A DNA stretch of 58,465 nucleotides from Rhizophagus sp. LPA8_4_AMF (taxonomy: Eukaryota; Glomeromycota; Glomeromycetes; Glomerales; Glomeraceae): NCBI GenBank assembly GCA_021464525.1, contig JADRCO010000072.1:1-58465 (forward strand), read 5' to 3'. Below the pieces are notes generated by a model, which was not told the origin of the DNA, made no database searches, and saw nothing but the letters and a program-made list of their open reading frames with translations. Below are positions 35,528 through 46,266 of the stretch, piece after piece; the stretch's first letter is position 1; each line of letters opens with the position of its first letter. Made by a program: the position numbers and the translations under genes.

Positions 35528-36624
35528 ATGTCTGCTATTAGACAAGAGCTAGTACAATCAGCAATTAATTTTCTTAAAGATCCACAAGTTCTGAACTCAC
35601 CGCTACAAAAGCGTGTAGCTTTTCTAGAAACCAAAGGGTTAACTTCAGATGAAATAGAAGAAGCGTTGAGACAAGTAAAGGGTGGCTCATCGAGCGTTGC
35701 AGCACCGCCTTCACCATCCAATCAAATAGTTATTGCGCAACCACCACCAGTTTCAAGAATGGATTGGCGAGATTTTTTTATCGCTGCAGTTTTGATTGGA
35801 GGTATTGGGTATGCAATAGTGGAAGTCGCGAAGGTTACATTGATTTTTTTTTTATTTACTTTCATGGTTAATTTATACATTTCAAATCTAATACTTTGAT
35901 ACTTGATTATATAGAGATATATATTGCCTTTATTGAAAACACCTACAGCGAATGAACTTGAACGGGATAAGCAAGCACTTAATGATCAATTTACAGCCGC
36001 TTCTGAGACACTTGATATTGTAAAATCCGATACACAAATTGCCAAAAAAACTATTGAAGAACAAGCATATAGAGTGAAAGAGTCATTAGAGACGCTAGAT
36101 AAGATGATGAATGATATTAAACAACAAGAAGTAAAAAGGGAGGCTGATATGAAAACTTTAAAAGAAGAAGTAGATGCTATCAGAGAATTGATACCAAAGG
36201 TATTCCACCTTTATGAAGGAAAATTATTTTAATAAATGGATAATTTTAACATTTTATTGTCAATTAGCTTCTTGAAAAATCCAAGGATTCGCAGAACCAA
36301 TCCCTTTCAGAATTACAACAAGAACTTAAATCGCTAAAATCTCTTCTTCTTAATCGAAGACCAAACTCAACAATTGGAACAACTACAACCGAGACATTAG
36401 CTTCACCAGCATCACTAACAACATCACCCATGTATAATACAATAATACCGTCCGTTTCGTCACCTTTTCCTGGAGTGACGACAAATCGACCATCAATTCC
36501 GCCCTGGCAAATGGGTACGAACAACACTTCCACAATTAAGGTTCCGGTAGAACAAACCTCAAGTGAACAAAATGGAACCAGTACCGCATTAACAAGCAAC
36601 AGTACTGAAAATAATGCGCATTAA
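35528..36624 (+). CDS. PEX14: PEX14 peroxisomal docking protein
   Basis: Three exons: 35528-35833, 35915-36199 and 36268-36624, giving 315 residues. The N-terminal domain that binds the Pex5 WxxxF/Y motifs is clear: RQELVQSAINFLKDPQVLNS then RVAFLETKGLTSDEIEEAL. A Pro-rich linker (APPSPSN, AQPPPVS) and one hydrophobic segment (FFIAAVLIGGIGYAIV, about residues 84-99) follow. A coiled coil covers about 120-215 and a Ser/Thr/Asn-rich tail ends the protein. Pex14 forms the docking and import pore with Pex13 and Pex5 at the peroxisomal membrane, and is needed for pexophagy in yeasts. Confidence 0.95.
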
Positions 36625-37764
36625 TTTATTAGAAATGTATTATATGTGAGATTTTTTAAATAAAAATTGCACATATATACAGATATATCTAGTACTAGCA
36701 AGAACAGTAAAAAAAAGGGGTGTCAATTTTTTTCTTTCTTGTTAAGCGTAACTTGTAGTATCTTGAGATATGAATAATCGATAAAATATATTTTTTACTT
36801 GCATTACATGCATTGTTATTTGGAACCTTTTATTAAATATATGTATATATATATTTGTATATATTTGTGTATATATACAAATATATATATTTTTTTTTTT
36901 TTGTTTTTTTTTACGATAAACTTATTCTCAAAAGATATTGTTATCCTTTTTGAAAAATTATTTAGGCGATCTATTTAGGTATTTTATTGTAAAGGCCTTT
37001 GCTGTACCGTCTGAAGATGATGAATGAAGATAGTTCAATTGGATAAATAATAATCGACCCAAAAAATGAAGTGCAACAGAAACAAAAAGATTGACAATGA
37101 ATAGAGTCCGTACTTTATGGATTATTTGTATTTCGTATATACAAAAACCATCGAAAAAAGAACCATTCCGTTTACGAGGCTTCCTCTTTCAGCTTTTACC
37201 TCTATACCTTAAATCCTTAATGTACCTAAATAATCAAATGATGGTTCATTTGATTCCATATCGAAAGACTGACTTTCAGCTCGAAGCTGATAATTCTCAA
37301 TTATAGTAATATAAAATTTCGAACTTTCTTATATAATCACCATAAAATAAGTCATATGACTTTATGTTAATGACCATTGTATAAATAGTAGATTTAAATA
37401 ATAAATTATATAACAAATTTTTTTTATACGTAATACTTTAAAAAATTTTTTTTTTAGTCTTACATATATTAATATAAATTTATTATTTTTGATCTTTTGG
37501 ATATAGACGGAATTTCCTGTAGTAACAGATCAGATCATCACAGAAAAGGTAACAGGTAAATTTATTTTTATTCTTGTACTGATTATTGGTTCTTTACTCA
37601 CGTATTTAAATAAAACAATGATTAATTTGGTGTGCAATGATTGAATGATACATGTGAATATATTATTAACTTTTTGGAATCTTGAAGTTTTTATAACCAG
37701 AAATATTCCACAGATTTACATATCAAGAAAAGACAAAAGTTATTCCACAAGCCTAAACATACTA

Positions 37765-37795
<31 letters not shown>

Positions 37796-38517
37796 TGATT
37801 CACATAATAAGTCAAATTAATTTTATGATGTAATAAAGTATGTGAGTACGTAAAATCAAATACATTATTAATCGATATTCTACATGTTTCTATACAGCCA
37901 AGAATTCGAAAAGAAGAAGTAATTGATTATAATTTTTGATATAACAAAGAAATATTTAATTAATATTACTTATTACGGGCTATCATTATACAATACAAAT
38001 TTTTGCCATGCGGAAGATCCGTGGGATCTAAAAAAAATAATTGTATTTGTAATCGTACAACTTCGATCAATACATATTTGGTACATTTTGATTACTAAAT
38101 ATATTACGGAAATACGGAACGTTTAATTCACCGTTATAATATTATATCATGATATTAAGTATAAATATACCCCCTTTCAAGAACATCGGTATTGTTTTCT
38201 CCGTTTCCGCAACCTCAAATTTTACAAATTTTTTTCAGAGAAAATACTATGATAGTCGGCTTATAATAAATTATTATCCTGTTCGTTGTACTGTGTATTT
38301 ATATCAGTAAAAGAAAGAAATATTAAACTTTAACAAATTAGGTATCCCGTTTGTCGTTCACTGGTCTTTTTTTATTTACGTGGTAAATAATTTTTATTAT
38401 TTTCTGGAAACCGGGATATTTCGTTTTTGTAATATCCTGCATATGCCGATATCCTTTCGATTATTACCTACATAGTAATATTCTAATATTATACTATTTT
38501 ATATCAGATTATAATCG
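36625..38517. other. Spacer with AT microsatellite; promoter of Zn2Cys6 gene
   Basis: 1.9 kb without a supported gene. It contains TATATA/TTTGTATATA simple repeats (about 36839-36890), several long T or A tracts (37445, 37768-37794), and towards the right end the upstream region of the Zn2Cys6 regulator. Four small frames here have no credible features. Confidence 0.45.
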
Positions 38518-41346
38518 ATGGACCCTCCCACATTCATAACCTCCGATATAGATACTGATAATTTGGTATCTGCAAATAACCTTGAAGGACAAACCATAAA
38601 GAGAAAACGCTTGACTCAAGCATGCGACGCGTGTCGAAAGAAAAAAGTTAAATGTAGTGGTGACAAGCCTTCATGCAATAATTGTACGCGACTTGGTACA
38701 ACATGTACCTACCTACCTAGTACACGTAAAAGAGGCCCTAGAGTTGGCCTCGTAGAAAGTTTGGAGAAACGTCTTCAACAAATGGAAAAACTTTTACAAC
38801 CACTTAAAGAACAAGGAATTGTTGATAACTCGGAAGATAAAAAACCAATAAAGAAACCACGATTAAATTCAAAGAATACCGAAACCGATGATTCAAATAT
38901 TCCTGTTAATCCTTATAATGAACGACATTCACAACAATCATTTGGTGGTCAACCAGAATTTATTAATATTTTCTCCCAACCACCACAAACGGAACAGCAA
39001 CAGCAGCAGCATTTACAACAAAAACAAACTTCAAACGTAGCTAGTTCAAACAATATAACAAATGAAGAGGAAGAGGAGGAGGAGGAGGAAGAAGAAGACC
39101 TTATATTTTTTGGAAATTCAGCAGCTGCTCCAGGATATATTAATCAAAGAGAAGCTTTTGTCCATTGTGATCGAGATCCACCCATAAAATCCGAACCTTC
39201 GGAAATTAATGAACATTCATCTTCGACTGAGTTTAGTAATTCGGCTGAAAATATTCCGATATATTCACCGATAACTGATATTGTTAGTGATAGAAATAAT
39301 GGTTTACCGCCGGAAGATATTGTTGAACATCTTGTCGCTTGTTACTTTCGTCATATAGATATTCAAACGTCGATGTTTCACGAGGCCACTTTTATGAGAC
39401 AATTAAGACAGAATAAAATTTCTCCTTTTTTAATATATGCAATATGTGCTGTAACAGCAAAGTAAATTTTAAATTGGTTTATAAAGTAGTTTCATTCTTT
39501 ATTTAAAAAAACTAATATTTTATATAATTTCTTCATAATAAATTAATAAACCCAGATATTCTGAACATCAATCTATCATTCAGAAACTTCCTTATATGTC
39601 CGGCGAACCTTTTGCAGCTATTGCTATAAGCAAATATTTATTTGGGACGTTTGATTGTCCTTCCGTTGAAAATGTTCAAGGTTTTTATTAATTATTTTGA
39701 TTTTTTTTTTTAAAATTTTAAATATATTAAAAAGTTTCCTTTTTTTTCCTATTCTTATCATTGCAGGTTTGATATTATTAACTACACACATGTACGGTGT
39801 AGGTAAAGGACCAAGTGCATGGATGTACACAGGATTGGCAGTAAGAATGGCTCAAGAGTTGGGTCTTCATAAAGTAGATGAAGCAGGATCTAAACCAAAT
39901 ACTGAAGGAATTTTCATTCAAAGTGAAATTAGAAGACGTACATTTTGGGCATGTTTCCGACTTGACAGACTTGCAGCTTGTGCACTTGGTCGACCGACAT
40001 TAATCGATGAAGATGATTGTGATGTGAGATTACCCTGTAATGAAACAATCTGGAGTTTAGAACATCCCTTTGAAAGTCCATTAATTGATGAAATCTTCAA
40101 AGAAGATCATATTAAACATGGTACTCGTTTATCCCTTACAAATATAGGAATGGGTGCATGTCTTGTTAGTGTTACAGCTTTACTTGGACGCGTTTGTCAA
40201 CATGTTAATAGATCAAAACCATATAATGCATTACCACCTTGGGACCCCAATTCCAAATTTGCTGAATTAGAAAATGAATTGGATACATGGTACAAATCAT
40301 TAACGCCTCATTATACTTATACCAGGGAAAGAATGCAGCAATTAATGGCTGATGGAACGGGAACAACGTTCACGTTGGTTCATTTACTTTATTATTCAGC
40401 TATTGTAGTATTAAATCGACCAAATATTGTTTCCCTTCAAAATAATGAAGTAATGGATTGTCATATAAATTTTATGCAAGCGTCAGCCAAGAGATGTTGT
40501 GCTGCGGCAAAGGTAATCTCTTCCATAGCGGAAGATATTGTTCATTATGGATGTTTTATATGTTCATTTTCTTTATATCCTGTATTTGTTACCACAACTA
40601 TTCATCTCAACAACATTTATAGTGAAGATATTAATATTGCAGAAGATGCTAAAAAGAATTTAGCTATAAATGAACAATTTATTAAGTTAATGGAACCTTA
40701 TTGGGCAATTGCGTCTAAATTATTATTTATTGTCAAGGAGATGAGAAAGGTTCTGGATGAGCAATATAATAAAGAAAATAATTCAGAACAAGGAGAAGTT
40801 TCTATCGACGCAGACGCAGGATTTAAAAGTTATTTGAACCGGGCTAATAATAACAATTCTTTAGTTGGATCAACAACATCAACAACGTCGACAACCAACC
40901 TTGATAATGTTTCTTCTATTATTGTACCTGAACAATTATTATCACCACGTTGGTATAATGATGCAACAGTTATGGGAGATTCTTGGACTAGTTTCCTTCG
41001 TTCACCTGGTCCTTTCTCACCTAGTTTGTTACGTTTAATGAAAAAAGAAAATGATAATTCAAATCAAGATAATTCGTATGATTATTTTTCACAAGATTTA
41101 ACAGCATATAGTGCGCCAAATACACTAGTTTATGATGGATATCCAATGGTTGATATGTCATTGGATTGGTCCACGACAGGTAGAGTATTTCCATTAAATC
41201 GTCCTATAAAACATTGGTCTGACATCAATGGAAATGTTATGAATTCAGCGATTGAAGGTACTCCTCCTATATCTACTTCAACTTTTACCCCTTCATTAGC
41301 CACAACTACTTCTACAGGTGAAATTAATATAGATTCTCTTATATAA
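38518..41346 (+). CDS. Zn(II)2Cys6 fungal transcription factor
   Basis: Three exons: 38518-39461, 39556-39680 and 39767-41346, giving 882 residues. The binuclear zinc cluster is at about residues 36-63 (CDACRKKKVKC, CNNC, C) with the C-x2-C-x6-C-x6-C-x2-C-x6-C spacing. It is followed by the linker GPRVGLVESLEKRLQQMEKLL, which forms a short dimerising coiled coil. Gln and Glu runs and an acidic region come next. The fungal-specific regulatory domain spans about residues 265-600, with THMYGVGKGPSAWMYTGLA, RMAQELGLHK, EIRRRTFWACFRLDRLA and LGRPTLIDEDDCDV. The C-terminus is Ser/Thr/Asn-rich and probably activating. The regulated pathway cannot be told from sequence. Confidence 0.94.
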
Positions 41347-41940
41347 ATAATTCGAATAATAATAATTATAAAAAAAAAAAAAAAAAAATTATTTGATTAA
41401 AGTTATTATTGTATACATATTTATTAGATTTTGTATTATAGATTTTTATATGTAACATAATTGTAAGATTTTAAGAAATCAATTTATATGTTCATAATTT
41501 TATAATTTGAAATTTTTTTATTGTAAACATGAAAAAACATGGAACTTTTTTAAGTTTATTAAAATTATATATTTTTTTATTTATAATAAATATTTTATAT
41601 AACTATAAATTGAATTTACAAACAAGCGAAACATTGTTAAGGGGGTAGTAGAGTATTTAAAGCAATGATTTAGTAAAAATAATTTCGAGTACAAGAAAAA
41701 AAAATAGATGTGAAAAGTAACTAACAAAAAAATAAAATAAAATAAAATAAAAAAATATTCAAAGCAATAAAAACTCTTATCCACTAACAAACAGTGAAAT
41801 AATAAAAGCCGTAACATAAATAACATGGAATCTACACTATAGAAATTTCTTGTCATTCATTGATTTTTAGGTGTACTTTGGCCATTCGTAGGTTTTCTAG
41901 TGCACAAACTAAATTATTATAGAAAAAAGTTCAGTAGATG
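41347..41940. other. Convergent 3' spacer with AAAAT microsatellite
   Basis: Spacer between the Zn2Cys6 and bZIP stop codons. It contains an A18-type tract at about 41370-41388 and an (AAAAT/AAATA)n run at about 41729-41752. Probably two 3' untranslated regions. Confidence 0.5.
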
Positions 41941-43250
41941 TTATGGTGGATATTTCCTCCAATCACGTGGAACACGCTTCAGTCTTGAAGCGCTCCCACG
42001 CAGAGCCTTTACGGATCTCATCCTTCGTTTCTTTTTGAAACGATGGGTGAGTTCCAAGATGACAACGTCGTCAGCAAATACCATCCGATTGCCCAATAGA
42101 AGAGAATTCTTCCGTTGACCAGTCGTAGTCCAAAAAACTATCGAGAAGGTCAACAATAGTTGCTTCAGTATTTGTGTTGGAAGCTTCCAAATCGGGAAAG
42201 AATGGATTTGTGACAACGTCCCGTAAAGGTTCCACATCTTGACGTGCCGCTGCTGGGACTTCTTGGAGGACTCTCTTGCATTGGAGACGTACCTAGAGGA
42301 AGATTCTAGTATCTCATTCTGAATGTCGTTAAAAGATGTGTTTTCTTCCTTACCATCGTTCAACGCAAGAGAGTCGGATTCCAAGGTCGCGGATGCTGCT
42401 GATCCGCGAACACCATCAAGTAGGACTTTGGTCATCTCGGATACGGTAATATGTGACTGGATTTCGGCAAGCTGTGCTGAAATTGTATCAAGCTTTGCGG
42501 ATAAGGTCATATTTTCTTCTTCAACAATTTTCAATCGTTTCGAAAGATGGGCGTTTTCTTCTTTAAGAACAACATTTTGAGATTCAAGGTCTGCCATTTG
42601 CCGTCGTTTCTTGTCACGTGACATTTGAGCAGCATGACGATTTCGAAGTATTCTAAAATTTTGTTGAAATTAAGTAAAAGCTTAAATATACACATATTTT
42701 CCATATTGGATCAATACCTTTCACGCTGTCTTTGCTCTTTTTCTTCTAAACTTTCGGCTTTTCTCTTTCGACCTCCCGTTGCTTTCTTTTTATTACTGTC
42801 TTCTTCATTAGCAGCAGGAGATGATGAATGTTCTGAACCATCAACTTCATCAGAACGAGGCGACGAAACAGATGAATTAAATAAGGCTGGTTGAATTGGT
42901 TTCACAGACGTCACAGGAACGTGGTTGATTATCGGTAGTGAAGAATTTGGTGAAGAATAAATATTACTAACTTCCGCAAGTTTACGCAACTCTTCTACAC
43001 TAATGAAATCCTGATATGTAAAAATACTATTTTGCGGTACGGGAACGATATTGGATTGTTGTGATTCTGAAGTATTCTTTAATTCGTGAGCAGAAGCCGA
43101 TAAATTTGTAGGATAAATAAATGTAGAAGCCGTTCCCATAAGTTGCGAAATACCTGTTTCGCCTGATATGCTTGAGGTCACCATGTCCTCACTATTCCAA
43201 GTATGTGAGGTTATATTACATTTTTCAGAGCTAGAGTTATTTGAGGACAT
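41941..43250 (-). CDS. HAC1: HAC1/XBP1-like bZIP transcription factor (unfolded protein response)
   Basis: Exon 1 is 43250-42718 and exon 2 begins at 42652. The basic region (about residues 178-196, ILRNRHAAQMSRDKKRRQ) has the N-R-x-A-A-Q-x-S-R form of HAC1/XBP1, followed by a leucine zipper (LESQNVVLKEENAHLSKRL). Read straight on, the frame ends at 41941, giving 414 residues with a basic tail. If 42278-42253 (26 bases) is removed, the frame changes after residue 302. It then continues as an acidic, aromatic-rich tail (PFFPDLEAS, VDLLDSFLDYDWSTEEFSS) to a stop at 42071, giving 362 residues. Upstream of the basic region is a Ser-rich part and a lysine/arginine-rich stretch (KKKATGGRKRKAE). The HAC1 assignment rests on the basic region plus this frame-switch layout. 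Confidence 0.88.
42253..42278 (-). promoter_or_regulatory. HAC1: Candidate Ire1-spliced 26-base unconventional intron
   Basis: On the minus strand the boundaries are AATG/CAAG (left, cut 42279/42278) and CCAG/CAGC (right, cut 42253/42252). The right site sits in a seven-base loop CAGCAGC closed by GUCC/GG-C-AC, matching the CNG/CAGN rule of Ire1 substrates. The left site sits in an eight-base loop on a UCUC/GAGA stem and fits less well. Removal joins phase 1 to phase 1, giving N-A-A-A-R, and opens the acidic tail. A spliceosomal reading (GTACGT at 42292 to the same CAG) is 40 bases, shorter than any other intron here, and enters a frame that stops early. Confidence 0.7.
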
Positions 43251-44293
43251 GGTGACCTGTATACGTATTTTTAATTATTGATACAGCTTGAGCCAGTTTC
43301 AAGTAAGTTTAGGTAATAAGATTTTTTTTTTTTTTTTTTTACAAAAGTTAAAATTTTCTAACAATGGATGGATGAGAGAAAAAGATGTATTAATAAAAAT
43401 TTTTGTGAAGGCTGAATATATGTGGCTGGCCCAAATTTTCAATTGCGATTTTAATTGGTTAATTAATTTTAGGTTTAAAAATGTGTCTAACTTTGATTGG
43501 TATTATAATAACTTACATTTATAATAAGTGAAATGTGGTAGACGATGATTGGTTGATTAAATATTAGAACTTCTTTATTCCTAAGAAAATGCGTATTTGA
43601 AATTGAAAACTTCGCCAAACTTCGCCACGCATGGCAGTGTGTCGCATTTTTTACTGCGGTTTTTGTTTCAGAGAAACGAAAACATTGTTATTTTCAATTA
43701 ACCTCATATCTGGATTCTTTGTAAAAACTAAAAAAAAGTTCAGAAGCATATCATTGAAATTTACTAAAAAAAAGGAGAATTGTAAGTCGTTCCTTTTGAT
43801 ATTATTTCTCAAGGGAAACTTGTTATAAACTATAGTTTGTGGGCTAAGTTGAATAAAAAAACAATATTGATCGAGGCTTGATATTTGTTAAAGCCTAACC
43901 TAAAAATCAAAAAGGTTGTATCAATTGAGGCTGAAAAAGCTAAATTTGGATAATAATGGCTTATTATTTTAATTAAAGCCAACTTTCGTATGGCAATTTT
44001 CGGCTGGATCTCACCCGCACCTGCCACGAGGCGCGCGGCGCAGTGAATTTTCACTGTCGGATTCGATCGCTCGATATCAGCTTCAAAATTTCGAATGATG
44101 GCTAGGAAAATCAAGGAACATCACACGGCAAAGTAAAATTGCTGAAATGATTTACTGCGTCACAATAAGATTCTTTTATTTATTTTTATTTAATAAAAAA
44201 AAATGAAAAATATATGTAAACATATTTAAATTGAAAATTTTTTTAAATGTCTTCTCATAAATGAATATTTTTGTGTAAACTATATAATATTAA
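43251..44293. other. Spacer / bZIP promoter with a GC-rich patch
   Basis: 1.04 kb. The left part must hold the bZIP promoter and 5' leader. CGCCAAACTTCGCCACGCAT near 43610-43630 is a partly repeated GC-richer stretch. A sharp GC-rich patch (about 43990-44075, including GAGGCGCGCGGCGCAG) stands out from its surroundings. No gene is supported; the 94-codon minus frame there has no family match. Confidence 0.45.
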
Positions 44294-45843
44294 TTATAAT
44301 TCTTCCTTCTGATGAGGAGACAAATGTTCCTTCATCTGTTCATAACTCTCACCAACACTCTCAGCGCCGCTAGAAACCTTATTATAAGCAACATTATATC
44401 CTTCTTCAACCTTTTGAGTAGCAGAGTCATAAGTATCAGCCGCATAATCACGAACAGCAGCCATTCGAGATCTTAATGCGTCAGTGAAGGATTCAACTTT
44501 ATCTTCGGTAAGGTCACGGCTATCCTTCACATTTCCAAGCTTTTCCTGGATGGTTTCTGACAAAATCTTTGTCTGTTCTGCAGTTAGTTGTTGAGTGGAT
44601 GCTACATTATTTTCTATTTGTTGTATAATGATAGAAATTTTTTGATTGCTCTTTGTTCTGGCATCATTAATAGAAGAGCGAACGGCTTCAATAATTTTGT
44701 TAACCCGTTCTTCTTGAGTCTTTTTTGTATCATAAACTGTTTGTTTTACTTGCCCGGTAGCAGCATTGTAATAATCTTTTACCGCTGTGAAATAATGGTT
44801 GATAGATGATTTAATTTGATTAAGTTGTTCAACGGTCAAATCTTTGCCGTCTGTGAGTTTTTGTCCAATAGCATCAACAGAATTTTGAATCTTGTTATTA
44901 ACGGTAGATAGTTGATGACGTAATCTTTCCAAAGTACCCTTAAGGGTAATCGAATTCAATTTTTCATAGGCGGCATTAATTTGTTCAGCTGTATACACTT
45001 TACGTTTTGTTAATGTTTCTTGAACTCCCTGTAATATTAAGGAGATTTGTGTTTCAGTTCGTGCCTTGGCAAAGGCTCCTGCTTCACTCATTTTGTTAAT
45101 TTCATCCTTAAACCAATTTAAGGTATCTAGGGAAATTTCTCCTGTTTTTTGTAAGTCGTCTTGTATACGATTAACAGTATTTTGGATAATAACATCTCTT
45201 TTGGCCTGAGCCGTCGTGTAAGATTTTTGAATGTCGTTTAAAGCTTTGGTCAGGACCTTACTGCCTTCGGCTTTTGTTCCTTTTAATCTTTTAGTAACTT
45301 CGCTAATAGTAGATTGAGTTTGTTGTTCAGTAAGGCCAGTAGTTTGTCGGATAGACTCAATTTGATCAGCTACTTCTTGTACAAACTCGTCGTATTTTTC
45401 TTGTTCTTCCGTATTATAATAAGCTAAATTGAAAAAAAAATATCAGAGAAACGAAGTGGCGCAGTAAACAAAACTTTATGATGCTATGCTCACCGTCTTT
45501 TATCGTATTAATATATCTTGTAACAAAAGATTCAACAGCTTCGGTCGTTGAATTTGCTCGATCTTTAACATCTTGCCAATTAGTCTTTACTAGATTCAAC
45601 AACTCCTCTTTATCAGGAATTCCCTTATAGGATACTCGATGCTCTGCCAACCATTCTTTCAATTCATTCGGAGTCCAAGTTGATGGATCGTTTGGAACTA
45701 TTTTTTTTTATTAAGAAATTTTTTTTGATTTAAATTCATTGTGATTCATACACAAAAATTAAAAACATACCATAATGACTTGTTGCAGCGAACGCCACAA
45801 CAAAAAGTAGGAAAAGTATAAAAATTCGTCGTGTAATTTTCAT
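44294..45843 (-). CDS. Ish1/Msc1-like secretory stress protein with C-terminal KEEL
   Basis: Three exons: 45843-45771, 45697-45494 and 45423-44294, giving 468 residues. A clear signal peptide (KITRRIFILFLLFVVAFAA) is followed by an Ish1-type motif: STWTPNELKEWLAEHRV, then PDKEELLNLVKTNW. The remaining 340 residues are almost entirely amphipathic helix with recurring LT-x-EQ-[LIT] units (LTEQQTQS, YTAEQINA, LTVEQLNQ, LTAEQTKI, LTEDKVES), suggesting a spectrin- or apolipoprotein-like repeat of about 45-55 residues. The last four residues are KEEL, close to the H/KDEL ER-retrieval signal. S. pombe Ish1 is a stress-induced nuclear-envelope protein and yeast Msc1 is its relative. ER or perinuclear location is inferred. 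Confidence 0.87.
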
Positions 45844-46266
45844 TTTGTAAAATTTTAAAATAAATAAATTGTGTGAAAAAAAAAGGTTGATTTTATACTT
45901 TTATATATGTTTTCCCCAAAGAAAAAAAAGTACATTTCTTATATATAATAATTCATCATAATGTCGTAAAAATTATGTGGTTATGTTTTATCATAATTCC
46001 GTCAATAAAGAAATTTATGACTTATTAATGACGAATATTTATTATTACTTAATACGTGAAAATATCAGAATGACGTTATGACAATTGCAGTAAAAAAGAG
46101 ATTATATAACATATCACGAGAAAATTGGTATTATTCCATTTCTAATCTCCTATCTCTATCCTAATCCTTACTTGGGAAAAAATTGTTGATCATGAAATTG
46201 GTCGGTACCACAAACAAAATATAAATTTGTAGATTTGTAAGTTACCTTTTCCTAACTAAAAAATCG
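45844..46266. promoter_or_regulatory. Divergent promoter region (Ish1-like / SDR)
   Basis: 423 bases between divergent starts. A CRE-like bZIP site, TGACGTTATGAC, lies at 46071-46082. ATF/CREB- and HAC1-type factors recognise related cores (TGACGT). This is the only site here worth naming, and a chance match is possible. Confidence 0.4.

Noticed and set aside
42253-42292. Spliceosomal intron in the bZIP gene from GTACGT to CAG
   Set aside because: The donor is good, but at 40 bases it is shorter than every other intron here, and it joins into a frame that stops after about 30 codons rather than the acidic frame.
43600-43640. ER-stress response element (CCAAT-N9-CCACG) upstream of the bZIP
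   Set aside because: The CCAAA...CCACG arrangement has five rather than nine intervening bases and lacks the exact CCAAT, so it does not meet the known element.
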